A stretch of 44,253 bases of DNA from an uncultured Lachnospiraceae bacterium (lineage in GTDB: Bacteria; Bacillota; Clostridia; Lachnospirales; Lachnospiraceae), in assembly GCA_900546495.1 (NCBI GenBank), contig URDN01000021.1, positions 1 to 44,253 on the forward strand, in the 5' to 3' direction. Each line of letters starts with the position of its first letter. Position 1 is the stretch's first letter. The translations under genes were made by a program, and so were the position numbers. The notes under the pieces are model-generated. The model searched no databases, was not told where the DNA came from, and saw nothing but the letters and a program-made list of their open reading frames with translations. This document shows positions 24,611 through 31,690 of this stretch, piece after piece.

Positions 24611-24671
24611 AAAATGTGGTATTTTTTCTAAGCAGGCGATTGTTAGCCGCGAAGATAAAATACCACATTTT
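24611..24671. terminator. 15-bp perfect inverted repeat after the AgcS gene
   Basis: AAAATGTGGTATTTT (24611-24625) and AAAATACCACATTTT (24657-24671) flank 31 bases that hold a smaller GGC/GCC hairpin. T-rich edges on both strands fit a bidirectional terminator; a small mobile hairpin element is an alternative. Confidence 0.6.
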
Positions 24672-24675
24672 CGTA

Positions 24676-24746
24676 TAAAGCGGACATTCGCAATCCGCTT
24701 TCGCTACTTGCTCATGAACACAGTCGCTTTGCTTATTCTGCGTTCA
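24676..24746 (+). repeat. Family A repeat, internally deleted copy
   Basis: Keeps the first hairpin and both halves of the outer stem (TGAACACAG and CTGCGTTCA) but lacks about 95 bases of inner arms. The deletion joins GTCGCTTTGC directly to TTATTCTGCG. Confidence 0.88.
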
Positions 24747-24762
24747 TATATTAAAATACTTT

Positions 24763-26175
24763 TTATGACGCTTTTCCGATACGTTTCAGATAAATCTTTG
24801 TCTCACTGACAACCACTCCACTCAGTGCCACCAGTGCGATCAGGTTCGGGATTGCCATCAGTCCATTAAAGATATCTGCAATGGTCCATACAGCAGAAAC
24901 TGTCATGTACGGTCCGATAAATACTGCCAGAATATATAACCAGCGATATCCTTTTACTACTTTCTGATTTCCATTGGATAAATACTCCAGACATTTTTCA
25001 CTGTAATAATCCCATCCGAGAATCGTCGTAAATGCAAAGAACACCAGACAGATCATCAGAATAAAGGATGAAAGCTGCTCCGGGAACGGTAATGTCATCT
25101 GGAAAGCTTTTGTAGTAACTGCCACGCCTTCCAGACCGATATTCCATGTTCCTGCAATTACGATAGAAAGTCCTGTCATTGTACAGATTACGATTGTATC
25201 AATGAATGTTCCCAGCATAGAAATCAGACCCTGCTGTCCCGGAGAATCTGTCAGTGCAGCTGCTGCTGCGATCGGTGCACTACCAAGGCCTGCCTCATTG
25301 GAGAAAATACCACGAGCAATACCTTTCTGCATTGCTATCAATACAGCTCCCAGCGCTCCACCTGCTGCTGCCCGCAGACCAAACGCACTCTCAATAATTG
25401 TCCTGAACGCTTCCGGAATCTCTCCGAGATGTGTCAACAGAATGATTAATACAACTACTACATATGCAACCGCCATAAACGGTACGACAACCTGTGAAAC
25501 ACTGGAAATACGTTTGATACCACCGATAACTACCAGTGCGACACAGATAGATAACAATACGCCTGCGATTACAACTGTCCAGGAATAATCCATTCCAAAC
25601 ATATGCACAGTCCATGTTTTATCCGGATCAAAAAATGTCTGCACAGCATTTGTGATACCATTGATCTGTGTAAATGTTCCGATACCAAACAAACCTACAC
25701 AGACACCGAAAAACGCGAAAATCTTTGCCAGCCATCTCCACTTTGATCCCATACCTTTTTCAATGTAGTAGAACGGGCCACCCACAATATGACCATCCTC
25801 TGCAACAGTACGATATTTCACTGCCAGCAGACACTCCGCATATTTGGTAGCCATACCTACAAATGCAGCTATCCACATCCAAAATAACGCACCCGGACCT
25901 CCGGCTACCAGCGCGGTTGCAACACCGACGATATTACCGGTACCGATGGTTGCGGACAATGCAGTACATAATGCTGCGAAACTGGATACTTCTCCGCTGT
26001 CACCACTTTTTTCATTTACAAAAAGTTCCTTGATTGCACGTGGCAGAAGCCGGATCTGCAGACCTTTGACTCTTATGGTCAAAAATACACCGACTGCCAG
26101 AATGAGGACGATCAGGGGAACGCCCCATACAAAACCGTCGATTGATGTAAGAATTTGATTAAATAATTTTGCCAT
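24763..26175 (-). CDS. AgcS-family sodium:alanine/glycine symporter under glycine riboswitch
   Basis: The 470-residue membrane protein has the length and conserved stretch (ATIGTGNIVGVATALVAGG, FWMW) of the alanine/glycine:cation symporter family, with around ten hydrophobic segments and the conserved FSNEAGLGSAP block near residue 290. It imports glycine or alanine with Na+ or H+. Control is clear: a glycine riboswitch and an intrinsic terminator precede it on the same strand, so glycine is the likely substrate. GGGAGAG lies before the ATG. A second AgcS gene on the other strand at 28151-29527 has no such switch. Confidence 0.92.
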   Translation of the reverse strand: MAKLFNQILTSIDGFVWGVPLIVLILAVGVFLTIRVKGLQIRLLPRAIKELFVNEKSGDSGEVSSFAALCTALSATIGTGNIVGVATALVAGGPGALFWMWIAAFVGMATKYAECLLAVKYRTVAEDGHIVGGPFYYIEKGMGSKWRWLAKIFAFFGVCVGLFGIGTFTQINGITNAVQTFFDPDKTWTVHMFGMDYSWTVVIAGVLLSICVALVVIGGIKRISSVSQVVVPFMAVAYVVVVLIILLTHLGEIPEAFRTIIESAFGLRAAAGGALGAVLIAMQKGIARGIFSNEAGLGSAPIAAAAALTDSPGQQGLISMLGTFIDTIVICTMTGLSIVIAGTWNIGLEGVAVTTKAFQMTLPFPEQLSSFILMICLVFFAFTTILGWDYYSEKCLEYLSNGNQKVVKGYRWLYILAVFIGPYMTVSAVWTIADIFNGLMAIPNLIALVALSGVVVSETKIYLKRIGKAS

Positions 26176-26194
26176 TTTCTTCTCTCCCTTTTTA

Positions 26195-26225
26195 TATAAA
26201 AAATAAGGCTGATAAAATATCAGCC
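26195..26225 (-). terminator. Expression-platform terminator of the glycine riboswitch
   Basis: On the minus strand GGCTGATAT pairs with the matching ATATCAGCC (26207-26225), followed by TTATTTTTTATA. It lies between the aptamer and the AgcS start, the expected position for ligand-controlled termination. Confidence 0.85.
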
Positions 26226-26254
26226 TCTAAAGAGTAGAACATGCATATATTGTG

Positions 26255-26397
26255 GTATGCTCTGTCCTTTTGCCTGAGAGATAAGCGGTCATAACCTGAA
26301 AGGACCGATCCATACGATACACACAGATCATCCGATCACTTAACCGCGACACCTTCGGCGCTTCGCATATGCGAAGACTCTCCAGAGTGAACTTGTC
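26255..26397 (-). promoter_or_regulatory. Glycine riboswitch (single aptamer)
   Basis: On the minus strand the conserved blocks appear in order: CTCTGGAGAG, GCCGAAGG, then CTCTCAGGCAAAAGGACAGAG at the 3' side. The middle arm is long. Only one aptamer with these blocks is visible, rather than the classical tandem pair. Glycine-class riboswitches commonly turn on glycine cleavage or efflux genes and in some bacteria control AgcS transporters. Confidence 0.9.
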
Positions 26398-26451
26398 TGC
26401 GATGCAATAATATGCATCTGATTTCAACGACCAACGACAAATTCGTAGAAA

Positions 26452-26480
26452 AGCATATCACAGGTTTTTGCAAGATGCAA
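26452..26480 (-). promoter_or_regulatory. Predicted promoter of the riboswitch-AgcS transcript
   Basis: On the minus strand TTGCAT (26475-26480), 17 bases, TATGCT (26452-26457), preceded by TGTGA. It lies about 55 bases upstream of the aptamer. Confidence 0.7.
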
Positions 26481-26614
26481 GCATTTTTCTTCATACAACG
26501 TACATTTGTCTTTCTATGATGATCAAATGGTCAAACAAATTTTTGAAAAACAGATCTTATCTACTGTAAAGCCACCGCGTTTCATACTTTTTAGATATCA
26601 TAAGCATGTTCATC

Positions 26615-26643
26615 TTGCGCCTGCCTTTCTATCAGTATAAAAT
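26615..26643 (+). promoter_or_regulatory. Possible promoter of the aldo/keto reductase gene
   Basis: TTGCGC (26615-26620), 17 bases, TAAAAT (26638-26643). The transcript would cross the whole family A repeat before the gene. Both boxes deviate from consensus. Confidence 0.4.
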
Positions 26644-26666
26644 ATCTGTAACACATAATATCTCTA

Positions 26667-26833
26667 TTTGTAAAGCGGACATTCGCAATCCGCTTTCGCT
26701 ACTTGCTCATGAACGCAGTCGCTTTGCGACCTGTCAGTGGGAGCTTTTAACTCCCACTGACATAAGCATCCCCCTTACCCACCGCTTAGTGCTCTACGCA
26801 CTTGAAGCGGGGGAATGTTTATTCTGCGTTCAA
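26667..26833 (+). repeat. Family A structured repeat, full copy
   Basis: Reference copy for the fold: 26672-26679 with 26689-26696; outer stem 26710-26718 with 26824-26832; inside it 26718-26722 with 26726-26730, 26733-26743 with 26751-26761, 26762-26769 with 26815-26822, and 26782-26787 with 26805-26810 enclosing 26789-26792 with 26798-26801. Most bases are used in stems. It lies in the 5' region of the aldo/keto reductase gene. Confidence 0.9.
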
Positions 26834-26934
26834 ATTACAGTCCGCTATTTTTAAATTTCCAGAAAACAACTGACTGTAAATATATCGCGGAGACACAAAT
26901 AAATAAAAAAATATTCAAGTATGAGGTGAAAACT

Positions 26935-27963
26935 ATGAAACAAATTACATTAGGAATGACTGGCATTCAGACACCACAGAATGCTTTCGGTGCACTGCCG
27001 GTTCAGCGTGTATCCATGGATGAAGCTGTCAAAATTCTTCATCGCGCCTATGAAGGCGGTATGACATTTTTTGACACTGCCCGCGCCTACAGCGACAGCG
27101 AAGAAAAAATGGGTGAAGCTTTCGGACACATGCGCAATAAAATTTATATTGCCACCAAAACAGCCGCAACGACTCCGGATGAATTCTGGCGTCAGTTAGA
27201 AACATCCCTGCACTTACTCAAAACAGATTATCTGGATCTGTACCAGTTCCACTGTGTCAACCAGTGCTACCGCCCGGAAGACGGAACCGGCATGTATGAA
27301 TGCATGTTAAAAGCCAAAGAACAGGGCATGATCCGTCACATCGGTGTTACTGCACACAAAATTGGCATTGCAGAGGAATGTGTCGCTTCCGGTCTGTATG
27401 AAACCATGCAGTTCCCATTCAGCTACCTTTCCTCCGAACAGGAACTTCATCTGGTAGAAGCCTGTTCCAAGCAGAACATGGGATTTATTGCCATGAAAGG
27501 TCTGGCTGGTGGACTGATCCACAACTCCAAAGCCGCCATGGCTTACATGACACAGTTTGACAATGTTCTGCCAATCTGGGGAATTCAGAAAATGACCGAA
27601 CTGGAAGAGTGGCTCTCTTATATGGAACATACGCCTTCCATGGATGAAGAAATTTCTGCTTATATTGAAAAGGAAAAGCAGGAGCTGACCGGCGATTTCT
27701 GCCGTGGCTGTGGTTACTGTATGCCATGTCCGGCAGGCATTATGATCAATCAGTGTGCAAGAATGTCACTGATGCTGCGCCGTGCCCCAAGTGCAGAATG
27801 GCTGACTCCACAGATGCAGGAAGAAATGAAAAAGATTGAAAACTGCCTGGAGTGTGGTCAGTGTATGACGAAATGTCCATATGAGTTGAATACACCGGAA
27901 CTCCTGAAAAAGAACTACGAAGATTATAAAAAAGTCCTTGCTGGCGAAGTTTCCGTAAGTTAA
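26935..27963 (+). CDS. Aldo/keto reductase fused to a C-terminal 4Fe-4S ferredoxin-like domain
   Basis: 342 residues. The N-terminal TIM-barrel AKR part (1-245) has FFDTARAYSDSEEKMGEAF with the catalytic Asp and Tyr, then IATKTA with Lys, and LDLYQFHCVN with the His position. The C-terminal part carries two cysteine clusters, CRGCGYCMPCP and CLECGQCMTKCP, suited to two 4Fe-4S centres. This fused type is common in anaerobes and may couple carbonyl reduction to ferredoxin-like electron flow; the substrate is unknown. Start at 26935 after GAGGTGA; the frame continuing upstream enters the family A repeat and is discarded. A terminator follows directly. Confidence 0.9.
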   Translation: MKQITLGMTGIQTPQNAFGALPVQRVSMDEAVKILHRAYEGGMTFFDTARAYSDSEEKMGEAFGHMRNKIYIATKTAATTPDEFWRQLETSLHLLKTDYLDLYQFHCVNQCYRPEDGTGMYECMLKAKEQGMIRHIGVTAHKIGIAEECVASGLYETMQFPFSYLSSEQELHLVEACSKQNMGFIAMKGLAGGLIHNSKAAMAYMTQFDNVLPIWGIQKMTELEEWLSYMEHTPSMDEEISAYIEKEKQELTGDFCRGCGYCMPCPAGIMINQCARMSLMLRRAPSAEWLTPQMQEEMKKIENCLECGQCMTKCPYELNTPELLKKNYEDYKKVLAGEVSVS

Positions 27964-27991
27964 ATCTTATTATGCAAAGCGGTTGTTTTTT

Positions 27992-28030
27992 ACACGTTGA
28001 AGTGCCGCACTTCAACGTGTTGACGTTTTT
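27992..28030 (+). terminator. Terminator of the aldo/keto reductase gene
   Basis: ACACGTTGAAGTGC pairs perfectly with GCACTTCAACGTGT (28007-28020), followed by TTGACGTTTTTATTT. The tail overlaps the -35 region of the next promoter. Confidence 0.85.
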
Positions 28031-28048
28031 ATTTGAACATGCTATACT
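28020..28048 (+). promoter_or_regulatory. Predicted promoter of the second AgcS gene
   Basis: TTGACG (28020-28025), 17 bases, TATACT (28043-28048): a near-consensus pair beginning on the last base of the preceding terminator stem. Confidence 0.8.
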
Positions 28049-28150
28049 GGCTGAATCATCAAAAATTGTTGCACTATATGTTTGATACCATTTAATATTT
28101 TTCAAACTTAATAAATAGGTGTTTTTTTCTATTCAGGGGGATTATTTGAT

Positions 28151-29527
28151 ATGACAGCCATTATTGAATTTATATACAACTTTTTATGGGGAGATCTGGT
28201 CACTTTGCCGCTGCCCGGCGGTGGCACTCTTGGATTACCGCTTCTGGTTATCCTGCTGATTCCAACCGGAATTTACTTTACCATTCGCACAAAATTCCTT
28301 CCGATTCGGCTCTTTCCGGATATGATTCGGGCTTTAACAGAAAAAGGTGAGAAACACGGAGGTCTGTCTTCCTTTCAGACACTGATCGTCTCCACCGCAA
28401 CCCGTGTCGGCATGGGAAATCTGGTGGGCGTTGTAGCTGCGATTTCCGCCGGTGGCGCCGGAGCTGTATTCTGGATGTGGATCACCGCACTGCTTGGTTC
28501 CTCCACTGCTTTTATTGAAGGTACGCTGGCGCAGCTTCATAAAGAAAAAGATCCGCTTTACGGTGGTTTCCACGGCGGACCTGCTTATTACATGCATCAC
28601 TTTTTTGCTAAAAGAAAAGACGGCACTTATCGAAAATACTCTGTGATCGCGGTACTTTTTGCCATTTCCGGTCTGATCTGTTGGTGTGGCATCAGCCAGG
28701 TAATCAGCAACTCTGTGACATCCGCTTTTGAAAATGCATTTTCCATTCCGCCGCTGGCAACTACCATCGTTTTGGTCATTCTGGCAGCAATCATCGTACT
28801 TCGAAAAAATGCGACGGTAAAAGTTTTAGATATTTTAGTGCCAATCATGGCTTGTGCATACTTTATCTTTACGTTAATTATTATTTTCACACACCTTGGT
28901 CAGATGCCGGCTGTACTCACCCGCATTTTTGAAGAAGCCTTCGGCATCCGACAGGTTGCTGCCGGTGGATTCGGTGCCGTACTGATGAACGGTGTAAAAC
29001 GTGGACTGTTTTCCAATGAAGCCGGTTCCGGTTCCGCACCATGCGCTGCTGCCGCTGCAAAAAGTGACAATGCCGTAAAAATCGGACTGGTGCAATCACT
29101 TGGTGTATTTATCGATACCATCGTTATCTGTACCTGTACCGCCATGATCCTGCTGCTCGTTCCACAGGATCTCACTAACGGGCTTGTCGGCATGGATCTG
29201 CTGCAGACTGCTATGCAGTACCACCTTGGAACCTTCGGCACGATTTTTATTGCAGCTACCCTGGCAATGTTCAGTTTTTCCACCTTTATCGGAATTCTGT
29301 TCTATGCCCGTTCCAATGTAGCCTACCTGTTCGGAAATAAATGGTGTTATCAGACTGCTTACAAAATCGTGGCTCTCGTAATGCTCTTCATCGGCGGACT
29401 TGCGGCATACACCACTGTGTGGGATCTCGGTGACGTCGGTGTTGGTCTTATGACCATCTTCAATCTGATCGCACTCTACCCGATGGGAGGTCAGGCACTG
29501 AACGCCCTGAAAAAAGCAGGAAAATAA
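28151..29527 (+). CDS. AgcS-family sodium:amino acid symporter (second copy)
   Basis: 458 residues, paralogous to the 24763-26175 product. Shared features are GMGNLVGVVAAISAGGAGAVFWMW, FSNEAGSGSAP and a similar hydrophobic profile. It is expected to take up alanine, glycine or a related small amino acid with a cation. It has its own near-consensus promoter and no riboswitch, so its control and perhaps substrate differ from the first copy. GGGGGA precedes the ATG. A 198-bp inverted-repeat element starts 20 bases after the stop. Confidence 0.9.
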   Translation: MTAIIEFIYNFLWGDLVTLPLPGGGTLGLPLLVILLIPTGIYFTIRTKFLPIRLFPDMIRALTEKGEKHGGLSSFQTLIVSTATRVGMGNLVGVVAAISAGGAGAVFWMWITALLGSSTAFIEGTLAQLHKEKDPLYGGFHGGPAYYMHHFFAKRKDGTYRKYSVIAVLFAISGLICWCGISQVISNSVTSAFENAFSIPPLATTIVLVILAAIIVLRKNATVKVLDILVPIMACAYFIFTLIIIFTHLGQMPAVLTRIFEEAFGIRQVAAGGFGAVLMNGVKRGLFSNEAGSGSAPCAAAAAKSDNAVKIGLVQSLGVFIDTIVICTCTAMILLLVPQDLTNGLVGMDLLQTAMQYHLGTFGTIFIAATLAMFSFSTFIGILFYARSNVAYLFGNKWCYQTAYKIVALVMLFIGGLAAYTTVWDLGDVGVGLMTIFNLIALYPMGGQALNALKKAGK

Positions 29528-29547
29528 TGTGAATTTTTTTGTATAAA

Positions 29548-29745
29548 GGAACTGAGGGAAAGAATCGAATGCAGACACGAACAATTTTCTATCTTCGCTG
29601 CGCCGCTTATCTCCGCCTCCTTCCGCGAACTCGCCCACAGCAAAATCAGCTGTTGGCTCAGACACACTCACGGAGGCGGGCTATGCTCGCTCCGATAACG
29701 AAAATTGCTCTACCGTCTTGCATTCGATTCTTTCCTCTCAGTTCC
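29548..29745. repeat. 198-bp long inverted-repeat element
   Basis: The first about 26 bases from 29548 (GGAACTGAGG...) are mirrored at 29719-29745 (...CTCAGTTCC) with one bulge. Inside, CAATTTTC near 29582 pairs with GAAAATTG near 29700, CCGCCTCC with GGAGGCGG, and CAGC with GCTG. The whole element can fold into one long branched hairpin. No credible coding frame explains it. It could be a MITE-like element or a structured RNA. Confidence 0.75.
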
Positions 29746-29759
29746 AATTTACATAAGAT

Positions 29760-29826
29760 TCAAGTCGAACGCTCGTGAGACTTGGTGCGTGATTCTGGTC
29801 AGAGAAAGCTGATGACATATTCTTCT
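29760..29826. repeat. Family B repeat, second copy
   Basis: Matches 4059-4123 (GAACGC, GTGAGACTTGGTGC, GTGATTCTGG, AAGCTGA, CATATTCTTCT). The right-hand pairing arm seen in the first copy is missing, so this looks truncated or diverged. Confidence 0.8.
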
Positions 29827-29885
29827 TTTCCTCCTGCGGCGGCTCATTAACTGTCATTGCGACAATCCACATTCTGATATAGAAA

Positions 29886-29950
29886 AAGAGATTTAAATTT
29901 TATCAAAACGAACGTCTTAGTTCGTGTGATACAATTTAAACCTCTTTTTT
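29886..29950. terminator. Bidirectional terminator between AgcS and helicase genes
   Basis: A long stem (TTTAAATT/AATTTAAA, TATC/GATA, ACGAAC/GTTCGT) around GTCTTA, with T-runs on both strands (CTCTTTTTT on plus, CTCTTTTTC on minus). The flanking genes converge here. Confidence 0.9.
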
Positions 29951-30014
29951 CTTTCACGGCCTAAATTCCTGCCGCTTCACTACCTACATGCCGCCGCTCA
30001 AAAAATCCAAAACC

Positions 30015-31604
30015 CTATTTCGCATTCGCCGGCTCCACATTAATGCTCTTTCCTTTGATCTTCGCATTTTTCATTGCTTTTAATACTGCCGCACCATACT
30101 CTCGCGGAACCTCCACGAAAGTATAGCTGTCAAACATATCAATCGCTCCAACCAGATCCCCTGGCATTCCGGACTCACCGGCAACTGCTCCAAGGATATC
30201 ACCCGGACGCACGCGCTGCTTTTTACCGATATTAATGAACAGACGAACCATACCATCTTCCGCACCGGTATCTGAAAAATCGAAATTATCCTGTTTTACG
30301 CCTTCGCGTTCTGCTTTTCCAAGTGCCTGATATAAAAATGCTGCTGCCAGATCCATAGCGGTATAATCACCGTTATTGATCTGAGATTCAATCATATTTA
30401 CCATCTTGGTCAGATCTTCATTTTCAATGATCTGATCTAACTGATCCATAATTTTTTCGCATTTGGCTTCCTCTACGTCACGCATAGACGGAATCGGCTG
30501 TGCATAGATCTTTGTCTTGCAGTAACGCATAATCTCTTTTAATTTGTAAACCTCTTTTCCTTTTACAAAAGAAAATGCTCTACCCGTTCTGCCTGCACGG
30601 CCGGTACGACCAATACGGTGAACATAATACTCATCATCCTGCGGCAGATCGTAGTTAAATACAGCTTCCACGTCATCTACATCGATACCGCGGGCTGCCA
30701 CATCAGTTGCCACCAGAATCTCTGTTTTTCCGTTACGGAAGTTTCTCATAACACGGTCACGCTGCTGTTGTTTCATATCACCATGCAGACCTTCCGCAAA
30801 ATAACCACGGTTCTGCAGCTCATTTGCCAGCTCGTCTACCATATGTTTTGTGTTACAGAAAACAAGGGAAAGCTTCGGATCATACACATCCAGAAGTCTT
30901 GTCAAAATATCCAGCTTATCTTTTCTTCTGACATCATAGTAATACTGCTCAATGTTCTTAACAGTCAGCTCTTTTTTTACTACTTTGATGGTCAGCGCAT
31001 CTTTCTGATACTGTTTTGTGATCTCCATAATCTCTTTCGGCATCGTTGCGGAAAAAAGAACAGTCTGACGATCTTCCGGAAGATATTTCAGTACTTCTTC
31101 GATATCCTCACGGAATCCCATGTTCAGCATCTCATCTGCCTCATCCAGAATAATGGTGTGGATATGATCGCAGCGGATTGTTTTTCTTCTTAAATGATCC
31201 ATCACACGGCCCGGTGTACCAACGATGATCTGTACGCCACCTTTTAAGGAACGAATCTGTTTGCCAATTTCCTGTCCGCCGTAAATCGGAAGAATTTTGA
31301 TGCCGTGAGTGTATTTTGCCAGATTGTGTAACTCATTGGACACCTGAATGGCAAGCTCACGGGTCGGGCATAAAATCAGCGCCTGTGTTTTTTTCAGCTT
31401 CGGATCTACTTTGTGAAGCAACGGAATACCGAAAGATGCTGTTTTTCCGGTTCCTGTCTGCGCCTGTCCGATGACATCTCTGCCACTCATAACCGCCGGA
31501 ATAGACTGTGCCTGGATCGGAGTTGCCTCCTCAAATCCCATTTCTTTAATGGCCCGCAGAATCTGCGGATTTAAATCTAAATCTTCAAATAAAACTGTAC
31601 TCAT
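30015..31604 (-). CDS. DEAD-box RNA helicase with DbpA-type RNA-binding C-terminus
   Basis: 529 residues. The Q motif (FEEATPIQAQSIP), motif I AQTGTGKT, motif II DEAD, SAT, and the second-domain motifs including ARGIDV and HRIGRTGRAGRTGRA are all present. Residues about 450-525 match the DbpA-like RNA-binding fold (VRLFINIGKKQRVRPGDIL ... VEVPREYG). It would remodel structured RNA in ribosome assembly, decay or cold adaptation, like CshA/CsdA/DbpA proteins. The start at 31604 has AGAAAGGA upstream; a longer frame runs into the promoter. A near-consensus promoter and a 5' hairpin precede it. Confidence 0.93.
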   Translation of the reverse strand: MSTVLFEDLDLNPQILRAIKEMGFEEATPIQAQSIPAVMSGRDVIGQAQTGTGKTASFGIPLLHKVDPKLKKTQALILCPTRELAIQVSNELHNLAKYTHGIKILPIYGGQEIGKQIRSLKGGVQIIVGTPGRVMDHLRRKTIRCDHIHTIILDEADEMLNMGFREDIEEVLKYLPEDRQTVLFSATMPKEIMEITKQYQKDALTIKVVKKELTVKNIEQYYYDVRRKDKLDILTRLLDVYDPKLSLVFCNTKHMVDELANELQNRGYFAEGLHGDMKQQQRDRVMRNFRNGKTEILVATDVAARGIDVDDVEAVFNYDLPQDDEYYVHRIGRTGRAGRTGRAFSFVKGKEVYKLKEIMRYCKTKIYAQPIPSMRDVEEAKCEKIMDQLDQIIENEDLTKMVNMIESQINNGDYTAMDLAAAFLYQALGKAEREGVKQDNFDFSDTGAEDGMVRLFINIGKKQRVRPGDILGAVAGESGMPGDLVGAIDMFDSYTFVEVPREYGAAVLKAMKNAKIKGKSINVEPANAK

Positions 31605-31626
31605 ATATTTCCTTTCTATACAAAAA

Positions 31627-31645
31627 CAGTGTGCTTTGCACACTG
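31627..31645 (-). promoter_or_regulatory. 5' leader hairpin of the helicase transcript
   Basis: CAGTGTGC and GCACACTG form an 8-bp stem with a 3-base loop, followed on the minus strand by TTTTTG. It would lie at or near the 5' end of the transcript and could act as a weak attenuator or stabiliser. Confidence 0.55.
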
Positions 31646-31651
31646 AATCCA

Positions 31652-31680
31652 ATGATAGCAAAGCACACTTTAAAAGTCAA
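31652..31680 (-). promoter_or_regulatory. Predicted promoter of the helicase gene
   Basis: On the minus strand TTGACT (31675-31680), 17 bases, TATCAT (31652-31657). The spacer holds AGTGTGCTTTGC, which is complementary over 12 bases to the leader hairpin region. Confidence 0.75.
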
Positions 31681-31690
31681 CTATTCATTT

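Noticed and set aside
26667..26833. CRISPR array or IS element for the family A repeats
   Set aside because: Copies are dispersed singly over 40 kb, not in a spaced array, and no transposase or cas gene was found in any frame.
29096..29671. 191-codon minus-strand open frame overlapping the second AgcS gene and the 198-bp hairpin element
   Set aside because: It is antisense to a well-supported membrane protein gene, has no ribosome site or recognisable domain, and part of it is the inverted-repeat element.
29539..29778. 79-codon plus-strand open frame after the second AgcS gene
   Set aside because: It lies entirely in the long inverted-repeat element and the family B copy; composition follows the repeat, and there is no domain.
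31627..31680. Classical terminator/antiterminator riboswitch in front of the helicase gene
   Set aside because: The would-be antiterminator arm lies in the spacer of a near-consensus promoter, so the main transcript would not contain it. Only the weaker idea of an inverted repeat around the -10 box was kept.
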